64,000 nt of DNA from Myxococcus guangdongensis (GTDB taxonomy: Bacteria; Myxococcota; Myxococcia; Myxococcales; Myxococcaceae): the NCBI RefSeq assembly GCF_024198255.1, contig NZ_JAJVKW010000019.1, forward strand, positions 1 through 64,000, given 5' to 3'. Shown piece by piece: positions 34,159-43,665 of this stretch. A model generated the notes under the pieces. That model searched no databases and was not told where the DNA came from. It saw only the letters and a list, made by a program, of their open reading frames with translations. Positions within the stretch are counted from its first letter, which is position 1. Each line of letters starts with the position of its first letter. Position numbers and translations under genes: made by a program.

Positions 34159-35907
34159 CTAGTCCTTCAGCGTGAGGTTGCGCTCACCGTAGCTCAGCAC
34201 GGTCGAGGCGGCGTGGCTGGTGACCGAGACGCCCAGGCCGCGCGCGAGGGTCTCCGCCAAGGGGGGGCCATTGCGCGGCCTCGTGAACGCAGCCAGGTCC
34301 ATGCCGGTCAGGGGGTGATCCTCGCGCCGGAGCCGCTGGTTCAGCATCGACTGCTCGCGCTCGACGACGCGCAGGCACCGACGCTCGAGGGCGAACACAC
34401 TGGCAACGACGCCAGCGAGCTCACCGCAGAGGGGCTCCGCCACGACCTTGTCTCCCGGCAGCCCATGCGCGAAGAACTCGGCCAGTCTCCGCTGACTCGT
34501 GGCCTGCTCGGCGGGGTCCAGCGTCGACAGCTCATCCAGCGAGGTGCCCTGGGGCGTGCCGGGGAAGGCCTCGCCAATGCGGGCGAACAACCAGCGGCTG
34601 AGCTTGATCTCTCGCTGGTAGGTCTCGACGAGGGGGAAGTCGTCCCGGAGCAGCGGGTAGCGCGCGACGTCGATGGGCGCCTCCACGAACTCCTGCAGCG
34701 CGGTGCGCGGGAGGTGTCCGGCGAACGCCGCCCGGAGCCGCTCGTGGAGCAGCCCCTGGCTCGCCCCGAGGAAGCGGACCACCGACTCGACGCGCTGCCC
34801 GAGCAGGCCGTAATCGAGCGCGGCGTCGAGATCCCCGAGGCGCGCCGCGATGTCGGGCTGGACATCGATGGGCGCTGGGGCCGCGCCGGTCAACACCTGC
34901 ATGTACTCGTTGATCAGCGCCGGCGGCCCGGCGCACACGCCGTGCGGACCATGGAAGACGGCGTGACGCTCGGCGTAGTCCATGATGGTCTGCGCGGTGA
35001 CGGGCTGCTCGGGGGCCTCGCGCACCAGGTCGTTGGTGACCAGGCGGACTCCGTCGATCAACCGGAACATGGCCGAGAGCCCGCTGTCGAGCTCTCCGTT
35101 CCGCGCCGGGTCGACGCCCCGCACCAGCACGTACCCCACCGACGCGAGCGTGCAGACGACCTGCATGTGGAGCTCGCCCGCGGTGAGCACGCCCGGGGTC
35201 CGGGGCGGCATGCGCGCGAGGTAGGCCCGGCGGAACTGCTCCGTCAACGAGAGCAGCTCCGGCCACTGACGCGCCATGCCCTTCATCGCGGTCACGTTCA
35301 TCGGGAGCTCGCTCTGGTAGCGGCTCCCCGCGTAGTGGCACTGCTTGCGCACGGTGGGGAGGTCGAGGAACAAGGTGCGCGGCGCGACGTTGTTCTCGCC
35401 CACCTGTCGGCCGTCACTGTCGAGCGCCGGATGCGCCACGCGGTAGACCGGCACGACCACCTCGAGGTTCGACAGCTCGAAGGCCCGCCCGAACGCCTGT
35501 TCGGTCAGCACGGGGCAACGATTGTCGTGGGCGCCGAACGTGAGCGGCTCACGCCCGGCGGGCACGTCTCCCAACCGCTCAGGGTAGGACACCGCGGTGC
35601 GGCCCACGGGCGCCTCCGAGACGCGCCTCAACACCCGCTGCTCCATCAACATCTCGAGCAGGTCCCGGATCTTCTCCCAGGAATGGGGCGCGCCGTCCGA
35701 CCACGCCATGGCGTCGGAGGCTTGGAACTGCTCGAGCTGGAGCAGCTTCTCACCCAAGGGCGCGATGTCCGGCTCGTCGAAGATGAGCTCCACCTCGCCA
35801 TAGAAGAGGTGCAGGACCTTCTGGCCATCACCTGCGTCGATCCGGTCGTGCGTGAGCCGCTTTCGATTGGGAATGTAGAGCAACTCATCCGCTTGCAGCT
35901 GTGCCAT
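34159..35907 (-). CDS. Unknown enzyme with N-terminal RRE-like winged helix
   Basis: A 582-residue soluble protein of unknown function. The first ~100 residues (VLHLFYGEVELIFDEP, then SWEKIRDLLEMLMEQRVLRRV) have the strand-strand-helices layout of PqqD-like RiPP recognition elements. The rest is mainly helical with no radical-SAM, YcaO, ATP-grasp or lanthionine-synthetase motif. Possibly functional conserved-looking stretches are RKQCHYAGSRYQSELPMN, ELHMQVVC and HGPHGVCAGPPALINEYMQV, with His and Cys residues. It lies between the TolC-like gene and the phosphotransferase in one operon, so a role in maturing the exported peptide is inferred. Confidence 0.5.
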   Translation of the reverse strand: MAQLQADELLYIPNRKRLTHDRIDAGDGQKVLHLFYGEVELIFDEPDIAPLGEKLLQLEQFQASDAMAWSDGAPHSWEKIRDLLEMLMEQRVLRRVSEAPVGRTAVSYPERLGDVPAGREPLTFGAHDNRCPVLTEQAFGRAFELSNLEVVVPVYRVAHPALDSDGRQVGENNVAPRTLFLDLPTVRKQCHYAGSRYQSELPMNVTAMKGMARQWPELLSLTEQFRRAYLARMPPRTPGVLTAGELHMQVVCTLASVGYVLVRGVDPARNGELDSGLSAMFRLIDGVRLVTNDLVREAPEQPVTAQTIMDYAERHAVFHGPHGVCAGPPALINEYMQVLTGAAPAPIDVQPDIAARLGDLDAALDYGLLGQRVESVVRFLGASQGLLHERLRAAFAGHLPRTALQEFVEAPIDVARYPLLRDDFPLVETYQREIKLSRWLFARIGEAFPGTPQGTSLDELSTLDPAEQATSQRRLAEFFAHGLPGDKVVAEPLCGELAGVVASVFALERRCLRVVEREQSMLNQRLRREDHPLTGMDLAAFTRPRNGPPLAETLARGLGVSVTSHAASTVLSYGERNLTLKD

Positions 35908-35913
35908 GGCTTA

Positions 35914-37407
35914 TCACTCCCGATTCAGTGTGACGTCGCGCGACCAGGTGCCGCCGAGCGAACGATAGACCGCGACGCGATGGTTGAGCAGCAGCCGCTG
36001 CGCTTGCAGACTCGCGCGCTCCAGCCCGACCAGATTCGTCAGGGCGGAGAGCACCGTCAGATAGTCCGAGCGCCCCTGCTCGAAGAGCCGCCTCGCCTCG
36101 TCCAGGAGCTGCCGCCCGAGCTGGACCTGCGCACGCAGGGCGCGCAGGCTCGTCGCCCCGGTCTCCTCCTGGACCACGGCATCCTGCACCCGTCCGATCG
36201 CGGTGTTCAGGGCGAGCTGGTATTGGACATGGCGACGGTGGAGCTGGATGGGCAGGCGCTTGTGCTCGGTGAATCGCCGTCCGTCGAACAGGGCCCAGGT
36301 CAGGTTCACTCCGGCGAAGGACTGGCCGAGGACCGGCTCCGAGAGGCCGACCTTCGCGGCGCCGATGCTGCCCACCAGTTCAATCGTCGGAAGCCAGCTC
36401 GCCCGGTTCGCGTTGATGCGGTGCTCGACCTCGGCGACACGCAGCTCCGCGAGCCGCATCTCGGGCGTGTTCGCGTTCAGGTCTCCTGGCGATCCGAGCC
36501 TGGGCGAAGGAGGAAGGTCGGGGAGCTGTCGCTCGGGGGGAACGATGTCGTCCGCGGGGCTGGGGACCCGGCCCAGCAGCGCCTTCAGCTCCGAATTCAA
36601 GAGCGCGTTCCGGGCGGAGATCAGCGGCACCTGCGCTTCGAGGTTCAGCAGCAGCTGCTCCTGCTGCAGCACCGCGAGGTGGGGCGTGAGGTGCTGCTCG
36701 AACCGCGCTTGAATCAGCCGGAGCAGCTCTTTGTTGTAGTCGATCTGCCGCTGCGTCAGGTCCCGGAGCGCGCGGGCCTCGAGGATGTCGAACCAGACCT
36801 GGGTGATGCGCAGCGCCAGGTCCTGGACGCGGGCCTCGGTGAGCTGCCGCTGCTGCTCCGCGAAGTTCATTCCCGCGCGGCGCTGCGCGGCGAGGTTCCC
36901 GAACAGGTCGACCTGGTAGGACACGCCGAAATCGGCGGTGGCGAGGCTGTACCTGGCCTGGGTCGCCGGCGCGGGCGGAACGATGGCGACCACATGACTC
37001 AGCCCCGCCGGGTTGAGGATGCCGACCTGGAGCGGGTACCACCAACCTTGCGGCACGTTGGGGTCCAGCTGGTTCTCGTAGATGAGGTCCCGCACGTCGT
37101 GCAGGACCAGGCTGTTGCCGAAGCACTCCTGGATGGCCGTGTCGAGCGCCGGGTCAGCGAACGCCGACCACCAGACCTCGTCCTGGGTGACGTGCTCCGC
37201 GGGCTGCGCGGGCCCGCCCTCCTTCGGCGGCGGAGGGCTTGGAGCCGCACCCTCGGGTGCGCTGGACGGTGGGGGCGGCTCGGGGCGCGGCTCGACGGCG
37301 GTCGAGTAGCTGCCTGGCGCCGGAGGCGGTGTGACGACGACGGGACGGACCAGCCCACAACCGGAGCAGGTCGTCGCGAGGAGGGCGAGCGTGAGTCGAA
37401 GGCTCAT
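35914..37407 (-). CDS. TolC-family outer-membrane efflux lipoprotein
   Basis: A 497-residue protein with a signal peptide ending TTCSGC (Cys17, probable lipidation), a Pro-rich stretch to about residue 75, then a typical TolC/OprM-type helical barrel: VWWSAFADPALDTAI, ATADFGVSYQVDLFGNLAAQRRAG, two long helical repeats, LNLTWALFDGRRF, and LVGLERASLQAQRLLLNHRVAVYRSLGGTW. It is the outer-membrane exit of the export system formed with the HlyD-like adaptor and the ABC transporters. Its start overlaps the end of the upstream ABC gene by 4 bp. Confidence 0.88.
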   Translation of the reverse strand: MSLRLTLALLATTCSGCGLVRPVVVTPPPAPGSYSTAVEPRPEPPPPSSAPEGAAPSPPPPKEGGPAQPAEHVTQDEVWWSAFADPALDTAIQECFGNSLVLHDVRDLIYENQLDPNVPQGWWYPLQVGILNPAGLSHVVAIVPPAPATQARYSLATADFGVSYQVDLFGNLAAQRRAGMNFAEQQRQLTEARVQDLALRITQVWFDILEARALRDLTQRQIDYNKELLRLIQARFEQHLTPHLAVLQQEQLLLNLEAQVPLISARNALLNSELKALLGRVPSPADDIVPPERQLPDLPPSPRLGSPGDLNANTPEMRLAELRVAEVEHRINANRASWLPTIELVGSIGAAKVGLSEPVLGQSFAGVNLTWALFDGRRFTEHKRLPIQLHRRHVQYQLALNTAIGRVQDAVVQEETGATSLRALRAQVQLGRQLLDEARRLFEQGRSDYLTVLSALTNLVGLERASLQAQRLLLNHRVAVYRSLGGTWSRDVTLNRE

Positions 37408-39515
37408 GGGTGACTGACGACCACGAGGGCTTTCGCGTGGTTGAGGACGCAGCGCTGCGCGACCCGCATGGTCTCGGGATCCAGGGAGGCGAAGCTCTCA
37501 TCGAGGATGACCAGCTCGACCCCCTGCAGCAGCGTGCGCGCGATGTAGAGCCGGCTCTTCTCGCCGTGGGAGAGCTGCCAGCCGGTCTCGCCGATCATCT
37601 CCTCGAGGCCCGCGGGCATCTTGGCGATCAACTCGTCCAGCCCGAGCTCCTTGCACAGCGCGGCGGCCTTGGTCCGCAGCTCGGGCGAGGTCGGCCACTC
37701 GCGCCCGAGCAGGAGGTTGTACGCGAAGCTGCCGGACAGGACGTGGTTCTCGTGGAACTGCGGCGCGGCGGTGATGCGCTTGCGCCAGCCCGAGGAGCCG
37801 AACGTCGCGCGGTCCAGCGCGTGCAGCAGCATCACCCCACCCTGCGGCGCCCTCAGGCCCGTGAGCAGCGACACCAGCGTCGACTTGCCACCGCCCGAGG
37901 GGCCCTCCAGCAGGATGCGGTCATCCTGCGCGATCTGGAACGAGCAGTTCTCGAGCACCGGCCGGGTGCGCGCGTCGTGCCGGAAGGTCACGCCCCGCGC
38001 CTCGATGAGGGTCCTGCTGGCGGCGTCCGTGGGCTGGCCTCCCTCCATCTCCAGTGGAACCTTCGATTCCAGCTCGGGGCGGCCCACCGCGAGCAACAAG
38101 TCGCGGATCTGCTCGAACGACACCGCCGCCTGGGAGACCTGCTGGAAGTAGACGGAGACCTCGTCGAAGGCCCGCAGCGCGAGCAGGACGCCGCCCACGG
38201 ACACCGCCAGCGCGCTTGCATTGGCGGTCCCGGTGCTGAACGCCGGCAGCAGGGTCAAAAGGGCGAGCACCAGCCAGCCGTCGCGCAGGAGCGCGGTCAG
38301 CTGCATGGTCCTGCGGTCCATGACCTTCGAGACCTCGGAGTAGGCGCTCAAGCGGACGTCTTCGCCGTCATGCCAGCGCTCGAGGGGGAGCTGCGCCAGC
38401 CGCGTCCGATGGCCGAGCATGCGCTCGAGCAGGTCGTGGGTGATCTCCACACGCGAGTTCGACCAGGTCCGCTGGACGCCGTAGTGGCGGCGCGCGAGGA
38501 CGAACGCGACCACGACCCACAGGACGAGCACCAGCGTCTGGGGCCACCCTCCCGCCCCGAGCACGAGGATGGCGCCCGCCAGGACCAGGTCGACGAGCGA
38601 CAACACCGCGAGCAGGGCGCCGCCGACCGCCAGCTGCTCGACGACCTCGGCCTCGGCGACGCGGCCGAAGTGGCGGCCGATGCCGTCGAGCCGCACCTCG
38701 TCGGGGGTCAGCTTGAGGGTCCCCGCCAGGAGCTGCTGCTTGAGCAGCGTTCCGAGCCGGATCGAGAACACGCCCTGCCACCACACCTCGAGCATGCGCA
38801 GCGGAATCGCGCAGGCAATCACGGCGATCCACCCCAGGAACCAGCCGGTCTCGAGGTGGGCCTGGAGCGCGGCCCGGCCGAGCAGCCAGAACGAGCCGGC
38901 CAGCACCAGCGAGAGGAGCGTGTGGCTCACCAGGATGCCGGCGACGAGCGACGGGATGTCGCCGAGCAGCGTCCGCCGGCTCGCGGTGCGCCGGGGGCGC
39001 ATGATCCACCCGGTGCGCAGCTGCGCCTGGCCGAGCCGCTGCAACAGCATCTTCGAGCGGGCGTGCTCGCGCGCGCGGGGCGACATCTCCACGCCGGCGA
39101 GCAATTGGTCCACCTCCGCGACGGTCGCCTCCTGCTCCTCGCGCAGGAGCGCGAGCGCGCTCTTGCTCGGGACCAGGACCACCGCGCCTTCGCGCGCGAG
39201 CAGGCGCAGCTTCCCGCGCCGCGTCCCCAGCAGCACCAGGTAGGACGGGACGCCGGCTCGCCGGACCTGGAGGATGCAGGGCGCGGCGCGCGCGAGGACG
39301 TCGGGCAGCTCGTGGTAGAGCGGCGTGATCGGCTCGAGCTCCACGCCGAGTCGATCTCCGAGCGCGAACATCCAGACCCGGCTCGGCTCGACAGCCGCCG
39401 CGGGCGGAGCGATCTCTCCCGCGGGCCTGCCATAGCCCTGCCGCTGCGCCAGTTGCTCCAGCGCGTCGGGCAGTCGCTCGACCGGCCACAACAGGTCGGA
39501 GTGCGAGGCCGTCAT
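37404..39515 (-). CDS. ABC transporter (permease-ATPase) with degenerate C39-like domain
   Basis: A 703-residue half-transporter. The N-terminal ~190 residues resemble a C39 peptidase without the catalytic Cys; the segment PCILQVRRAGVPSYLVLL has Tyr where C39 has His, so it can only bind substrate. Six membrane helices follow, then an ATPase domain with GPSGGGKST (Walker A), LSHGEKSR (signature, with His for Gly), LVILDESFASLD (Walker B) and VVVSH at the very end. It probably pairs with the C39-active transporter as a heterodimer. Start overlaps the previous gene (ATGA). Confidence 0.88.
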   Translation of the reverse strand: MTASHSDLLWPVERLPDALEQLAQRQGYGRPAGEIAPPAAAVEPSRVWMFALGDRLGVELEPITPLYHELPDVLARAAPCILQVRRAGVPSYLVLLGTRRGKLRLLAREGAVVLVPSKSALALLREEQEATVAEVDQLLAGVEMSPRAREHARSKMLLQRLGQAQLRTGWIMRPRRTASRRTLLGDIPSLVAGILVSHTLLSLVLAGSFWLLGRAALQAHLETGWFLGWIAVIACAIPLRMLEVWWQGVFSIRLGTLLKQQLLAGTLKLTPDEVRLDGIGRHFGRVAEAEVVEQLAVGGALLAVLSLVDLVLAGAILVLGAGGWPQTLVLVLWVVVAFVLARRHYGVQRTWSNSRVEITHDLLERMLGHRTRLAQLPLERWHDGEDVRLSAYSEVSKVMDRRTMQLTALLRDGWLVLALLTLLPAFSTGTANASALAVSVGGVLLALRAFDEVSVYFQQVSQAAVSFEQIRDLLLAVGRPELESKVPLEMEGGQPTDAASRTLIEARGVTFRHDARTRPVLENCSFQIAQDDRILLEGPSGGGKSTLVSLLTGLRAPQGGVMLLHALDRATFGSSGWRKRITAAPQFHENHVLSGSFAYNLLLGREWPTSPELRTKAAALCKELGLDELIAKMPAGLEEMIGETGWQLSHGEKSRLYIARTLLQGVELVILDESFASLDPETMRVAQRCVLNHAKALVVVSHP

Positions 39516-42235
39516 CCCACCAGCTCCAACCCGCCCGCGGCGGGCTTCTCCACCGGCTTCGGCGCCGGCTTCTCCACCAGCTGGCCGCCCGACAACCACC
39601 AATGGCGCCAGTTCCCACCGCCCCAGAGCAGCGTGCGGTTCTCCTGGTCGGCGCGAAGGAGCACGGCGTACCGCGAGTCCTTGTTCGCGAGCAGCTCCTT
39701 CGGCGACCCGTTCTCGAGGATCCGACCGTTCTCGACCACGAGCACGCGATCGAACTCCTGGGTGTGCTCGACGTCGTGGGTGACGCAGAGGAGCGTGATG
39801 TCCGCCCAGAGCCGCCGGGACTCGGCGAGGAGCCGCGCGCGCCGGTCGCGATCCAGCCCGCGGAAGGGCTCGTCGAGGATGGCCAGCCGCACGCCGGAGC
39901 GAAGCATCGCGCGCGCCAGTCGCACGCGCTGCCCCTGGCCGCCCGAGACCAGCCCTCCGCCTTCGCCCAACGACGTCTGCAGCCCGTCTGGGAGCGCCTC
40001 GAGGATGTCGAGCATCTCGGCGCCCTTCAGCGCCCCCGACAGTGCCCAGCCGTGCGCGCCGTCGTTGCCATACCGGAGGTTGTCCAGGAGGCTCTGGTTC
40101 CAGAGGCTGATCGCCGGGTCCACCCAGGCCGAGGTGCGCCGCAGCCGCTCGATGGCGGCCTGGTCGAGCACCTGCCCGTCGACCCGGATCTCCCCTCGCG
40201 CCGGCCGGAGCCAGCCGAGCAGCAGGCCGACCAGCGTCGACTTGCCCGCGCCGGAGACGCCGACGACGGCCACGTGCTCGCCGGGGGCGATGTTCAAGGA
40301 GACCTTGTCGAGGATGGTGTGACCGCCGCCCTTCACGCGGACCTTCTCCATCACGATGGAAACACCGCTCGCGGCCGCCGGGGACTCGGGCGCGACAGGC
40401 GCCTGCGCTGGCACCTCGGGCAGGGCCCGCGGCTCCTGGATGTCACCGATGACGTCGAGCAGCCGACGGACCCGGTTCATCGCATTGGGGAACGCCCGGC
40501 TCAGCATCATCAGTCGCTGGCCGAGGATGGGGAAGCGCAGCGCCCAATAGACCACCAACAACACCAGCGAAGCCCGGCTCGTGCCCGCGAGGTACGAATA
40601 GACGAGCAGCATGACGAAGGCGTAGCTCACCAGCATCAGCACGCCTTCGAACCCGACCGACAGCGTCTGCAGCCAATAGCGCGCCTGGGTCCAGCTGACG
40701 AGCAAGGTCTCCTGCGCGCGGCGCAGCGACCGCTCGGCGCCGTGGATGCGGATCGGCGTGAGCCCGACGAGCGCGTTCAGGGTGAACCCGCTGAGCGCGC
40801 CCGAATGCATCTGCACGCGCAGGTCGGGCTCGAAGAGCAGCTTCTGCGCGAGCAGGGGCACCAGCAGCGTGACGGCCGCGAGCGCGAGCACGATGTGCCA
40901 GGCGTACGGTGCGGCCCAGATGAGCGCGGCGGTGATGCTCACGACCTCGAGCGACAGAATGGCGGCCTGCGAGAGCAGGAGCGGCAGCGACCGCATCGCC
41001 TGGATGTTGTGCGTACGGGACGCCATGTCGGAGGCGAGCCGGCTCTGGAAATAGCGGTCCTCCATCTCCGGGAGCTTCTCGAAGTACGCCTTGCGCAGCC
41101 GCACCTCCAGCCGGCGGCCGATGCCGAGCAACCCCAAGGAGATGGGGATCTGGATGAGCATGAAGCAGAGCGCGACGCCCGCGAGAACGGCCATGCCCGT
41201 CGCACGCTGCGCGAACGTGCCCAGGTCGCGCCCCAGGTCGAGCACGCCCCGGAGCATCAGCGCCTGCAGGAGCCGCCCGAAGGTGGCGAACAGCAGTCCC
41301 ACCGCGATCAGGCCCGGAACGACCCACGAATCCTGGCCCCGCAGGCGCAGCAGCGTCCGCGCCGGGCTCACCTGCTGGGCGACGAGCTCCGTCGCCAGGT
41401 CGCTGGCGAGCACGGCCCTGGGCGCGTCTTCGCCCTCGCGCGGGGCCTCGCGCCAACCGCGAACCCGCATCAGCACCGCGCCGGACATCGACAGCTCGCC
41501 GTCCACCTCGGGGTTGGGGCGGACGGACCAATAGGTCGCGGGAATGGGCACTTCGCCGGAGTCGTCCTTCGCCATCATGGACTGCAGCAGCCCCGCCGCC
41601 GTCCGGCCTCGCCGGATGGCGCCCGCGCGAATCATCGCCTCGGACGCCCGACACGCGGCGTCGAGCCTGGCGATCGACAGGTACCCGGGGTCCTCGAGCG
41701 CCCGGGCCACCAGCGCCCGCGCCTGCGTCGCGCCCAGGTCCAGCAGGCGGCGCTCGAACGTCGCGACCGCCTCCTCGGTCCCAGCCCACTCGCGCCAGCC
41801 AGCCTCCGGAACGGAGGTGGTGTGCTGATACAGGTGGCTCAGCAGCGTCGAAATCCGGGTCCAGTGACGGCCCGCCGCCGGGTCCATGACCTGGATGAAC
41901 GGGCCGACGCGCTTCCACAGCACCACGAAGTGCGGCCGTCCTCCCGCGCTGAGCGTGACGATGATGGCGGGGAGCGCCTTGGCTTCGGGGACCACCACGT
42001 GGTCGAGCGGAAGCATCACCTGCTCGGAGTCGAGGCCGAGCTGGTTCGCGACCTCGTCCAACGTGACGATGGAGGTGCCGTCGACGTCCGTCTGACACAC
42101 CTCGCGAAGGACGCGATAGTTGAGCTCGGCGCCCATCCCCGCGAACAGGCTCTTGAGTGATGCGGGGCCGCAATCCGTCGCCGAGATCTGGATCACCTCG
42201 GGAATGACTGAGCGCCGGCGCCTGGGAGCAGTCAT
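39512..42235 (-). CDS. Peptidase C39-containing peptide-export ABC transporter
   Basis: A 907-residue protein. The N-terminal C39 peptidase has the full triad: C22 in ATDCGPASLKSL, H102 in PHFVVLW and D118 in VMDPA. C39 peptidases cleave leaders after a double Gly during export. A central helical insertion and the permease domain follow. The ATPase has GVSGAGKST, VSGGQGQRVRLARA, LAILDEPFRGLD and CVTHD. The ATG at 42233-42235 is two bases after the HlyD gene stop. The overall architecture recalls NHLM-type bacteriocin exporters, which also use two ABC half-transporters plus HlyD. Confidence 0.9.
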   Translation of the reverse strand: MTAPRRRRSVIPEVIQISATDCGPASLKSLFAGMGAELNYRVLREVCQTDVDGTSIVTLDEVANQLGLDSEQVMLPLDHVVVPEAKALPAIIVTLSAGGRPHFVVLWKRVGPFIQVMDPAAGRHWTRISTLLSHLYQHTTSVPEAGWREWAGTEEAVATFERRLLDLGATQARALVARALEDPGYLSIARLDAACRASEAMIRAGAIRRGRTAAGLLQSMMAKDDSGEVPIPATYWSVRPNPEVDGELSMSGAVLMRVRGWREAPREGEDAPRAVLASDLATELVAQQVSPARTLLRLRGQDSWVVPGLIAVGLLFATFGRLLQALMLRGVLDLGRDLGTFAQRATGMAVLAGVALCFMLIQIPISLGLLGIGRRLEVRLRKAYFEKLPEMEDRYFQSRLASDMASRTHNIQAMRSLPLLLSQAAILSLEVVSITAALIWAAPYAWHIVLALAAVTLLVPLLAQKLLFEPDLRVQMHSGALSGFTLNALVGLTPIRIHGAERSLRRAQETLLVSWTQARYWLQTLSVGFEGVLMLVSYAFVMLLVYSYLAGTSRASLVLLVVYWALRFPILGQRLMMLSRAFPNAMNRVRRLLDVIGDIQEPRALPEVPAQAPVAPESPAAASGVSIVMEKVRVKGGGHTILDKVSLNIAPGEHVAVVGVSGAGKSTLVGLLLGWLRPARGEIRVDGQVLDQAAIERLRRTSAWVDPAISLWNQSLLDNLRYGNDGAHGWALSGALKGAEMLDILEALPDGLQTSLGEGGGLVSGGQGQRVRLARAMLRSGVRLAILDEPFRGLDRDRRARLLAESRRLWADITLLCVTHDVEHTQEFDRVLVVENGRILENGSPKELLANKDSRYAVLLRADQENRTLLWGGGNWRHWWLSGGQLVEKPAPKPVEKPAAGGLELVG

Positions 42236-42237
42236 GG

Positions 42238-43455
42238 TCAGCGGGCCTCGGCTTCCGGCCGAAACACCGTCACGGGCGGTTGCTCGGGCTGCGGATTCCA
42301 TTCGCCGACCGACCGCATCAGCAGCGCGACAGGCGACGCCCGCGCGACCTCGACCTCCACCGTCAGGGTCATGCCGTGGCGGAGCTGGATGCGGGGATCC
42401 TCCGGCGGCGCGAACTTGAGCTCGACGCGCACCGTACCGGGAATGGCCTCGGGGGTGGCGGTCTGGCCGGGCTCGGTCCCGACGGCCGTCACCCTGGCGG
42501 GGACCGTCCCGTAGATGGTCATCGGGTAGCCATCGAGCTTGAGGCGCGCCGTTTGGCCGGGCTCGATCAACCCGACGACCTCCTTCGGGAAGCGGGCGCG
42601 CACGCGCACCTCGGCATCGCTCGCGACGATGGTGCCGACCCGCTGCCCGTCGGCGATGAACGCTCCCGAGCCGAGCTCCGCCACGTCGACCAGGTGGCCC
42701 GTGGCCGGCGCCCGGTACAGCTTCCGCTCGATCTGGTACTCGAGGCGGTCGATGGCGCCCTGGAGCTCCCGGATCCGCCCCTCGGCGCCCAGCGCCTCGC
42801 GCTCGAGCGTCAGCAGCTGCGCGGCGAGGGCTTGACGGCGCACGTTCTGCTCGCGCCGCAGTCGGGTGATCGCCAGGCTCTGCGCCGTCTGCGCGGAGCG
42901 GAGCGAGTCGACATCGGTCGTGCGCTCGAGCTTCTCCATCTCCGAGACCGCGCCCGTCGGGCCCTTGAGGGCCAGCTCCGCGCGCTCCACCGCCAGCCGG
43001 TGCCTGGGCCCGAGCTCCTGCTCCCGCTCCAGCGCCTCCTTGATCGCGACCTCGTCCACCCCCGCCGTCAAAGCCGCCTCGTCACGCTTGTTGGTGATCT
43101 GCTGGCGGATGATGGCGAGCTCCTTCTCGGTCGCGGCGAGCGTCGCCTTGCTCCGCTCGAGCTCGAGGCGCTCGGCCCGAGCGTCGAACTCGATGAGCAG
43201 GTCGCCCTCCTTGACCGTCTGGTCGAGCTTGAGCAGCGAGCGCACGACCCTGCCCGCACTGGGCGGCTCGATGCGATGGACGGCGTTGTGTGGCTCGATC
43301 CGGGCCTGTGAGCTGGCCTTGACGAGCGGGACCTTGGCGAAGAACGACCAGGCCACGAGCCCGCCAGCGCACAACACCATCAGAGCGACGAACACGAGGC
43401 GCGTGTCCGACTCGTAATTCAGGGAACGAAGGGTTCGCTCGAAGGGATATGCCAT
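42238..43455 (-). CDS. HlyD-family periplasmic adaptor of the peptide exporter
   Basis: A 405-residue membrane-fusion protein, first gene of the minus-strand operon. A short cytoplasmic N-terminus is followed by a transmembrane helix (LVFVALMVLCAGGLVAWSFF), the lipoyl half-motif (RIEPPSAGRVVRSLLKLDQTVKEGDLLIEFD split around it), a long coiled-coil hairpin (about 105-235) and the second lipoyl half plus barrel (LYRAPATGHLVDV, VPARVTAVGTEPG). It bridges the ABC transporters to the TolC-like exit. A TTGACA-N9-GATTA motif lies 22 bp upstream of the start. Confidence 0.9.
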   Translation of the reverse strand: MAYPFERTLRSLNYESDTRLVFVALMVLCAGGLVAWSFFAKVPLVKASSQARIEPHNAVHRIEPPSAGRVVRSLLKLDQTVKEGDLLIEFDARAERLELERSKATLAATEKELAIIRQQITNKRDEAALTAGVDEVAIKEALEREQELGPRHRLAVERAELALKGPTGAVSEMEKLERTTDVDSLRSAQTAQSLAITRLRREQNVRRQALAAQLLTLEREALGAEGRIRELQGAIDRLEYQIERKLYRAPATGHLVDVAELGSGAFIADGQRVGTIVASDAEVRVRARFPKEVVGLIEPGQTARLKLDGYPMTIYGTVPARVTAVGTEPGQTATPEAIPGTVRVELKFAPPEDPRIQLRHGMTLTVEVEVARASPVALLMRSVGEWNPQPEQPPVTVFRPEAEAR

Positions 43456-43476
43456 GGTCCGCGAACGAAAGTCGCC

Positions 43477-43497
43477 TTAATCGTCGCGCCGTGTCAA
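43477..43497 (-). promoter_or_regulatory. Promoter-like motif of the export operon (TTGACA-N9-GATTA)
   Basis: On the minus strand TTGACA (43497-43492) is followed after nine bases by GATTAA (43482-43477), 22 bp before the HlyD start. The same TTGACA-N9-GATTA arrangement occurs on the plus strand before the 14-codon gene. The spacing is too short for a standard -10, so it may be an activator site or a special promoter class. Confidence 0.4.
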
Positions 43498-43614
43498 CAC
43501 CTCGGAAGCTGCTTTGGGATTCACGCGCCCATTGACTGAATACAGCCGCCTCGATGCAACACGGGGCCTCATCCACATCGCCGCAATGCGTCGCACATTG
43601 ATCGTTTGTTCGAT

Positions 43615-43634
43615 TTGACATCCAGACTCGATTA
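43615..43634 (+). promoter_or_regulatory. Promoter-like motif of the 14-codon gene (TTGACA-N9-GATTA)
   Basis: TTGACA at 43615-43620, nine bases, then GATTA at 43630-43634 (continuing CACTTA). It lies 31 bp before the 14-codon gene and matches the motif before the divergent export operon. A possible weak -10 is TTACACT, but its spacing to TTGACA is short. Confidence 0.4.
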
Positions 43635-43665
43635 CACTTAGCGTTCGTCTTGAAAGGAGGCACAC

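Noticed and set aside
34213..42160. Long plus-strand open frames opposite the peptide-export operon (34213-37413, 37410-40322, 39602-42160)
   Set aside because: Composition is dominated by Arg, Glu, Gln and His with no domain; each is the shadow of a clearly recognisable minus-strand gene.
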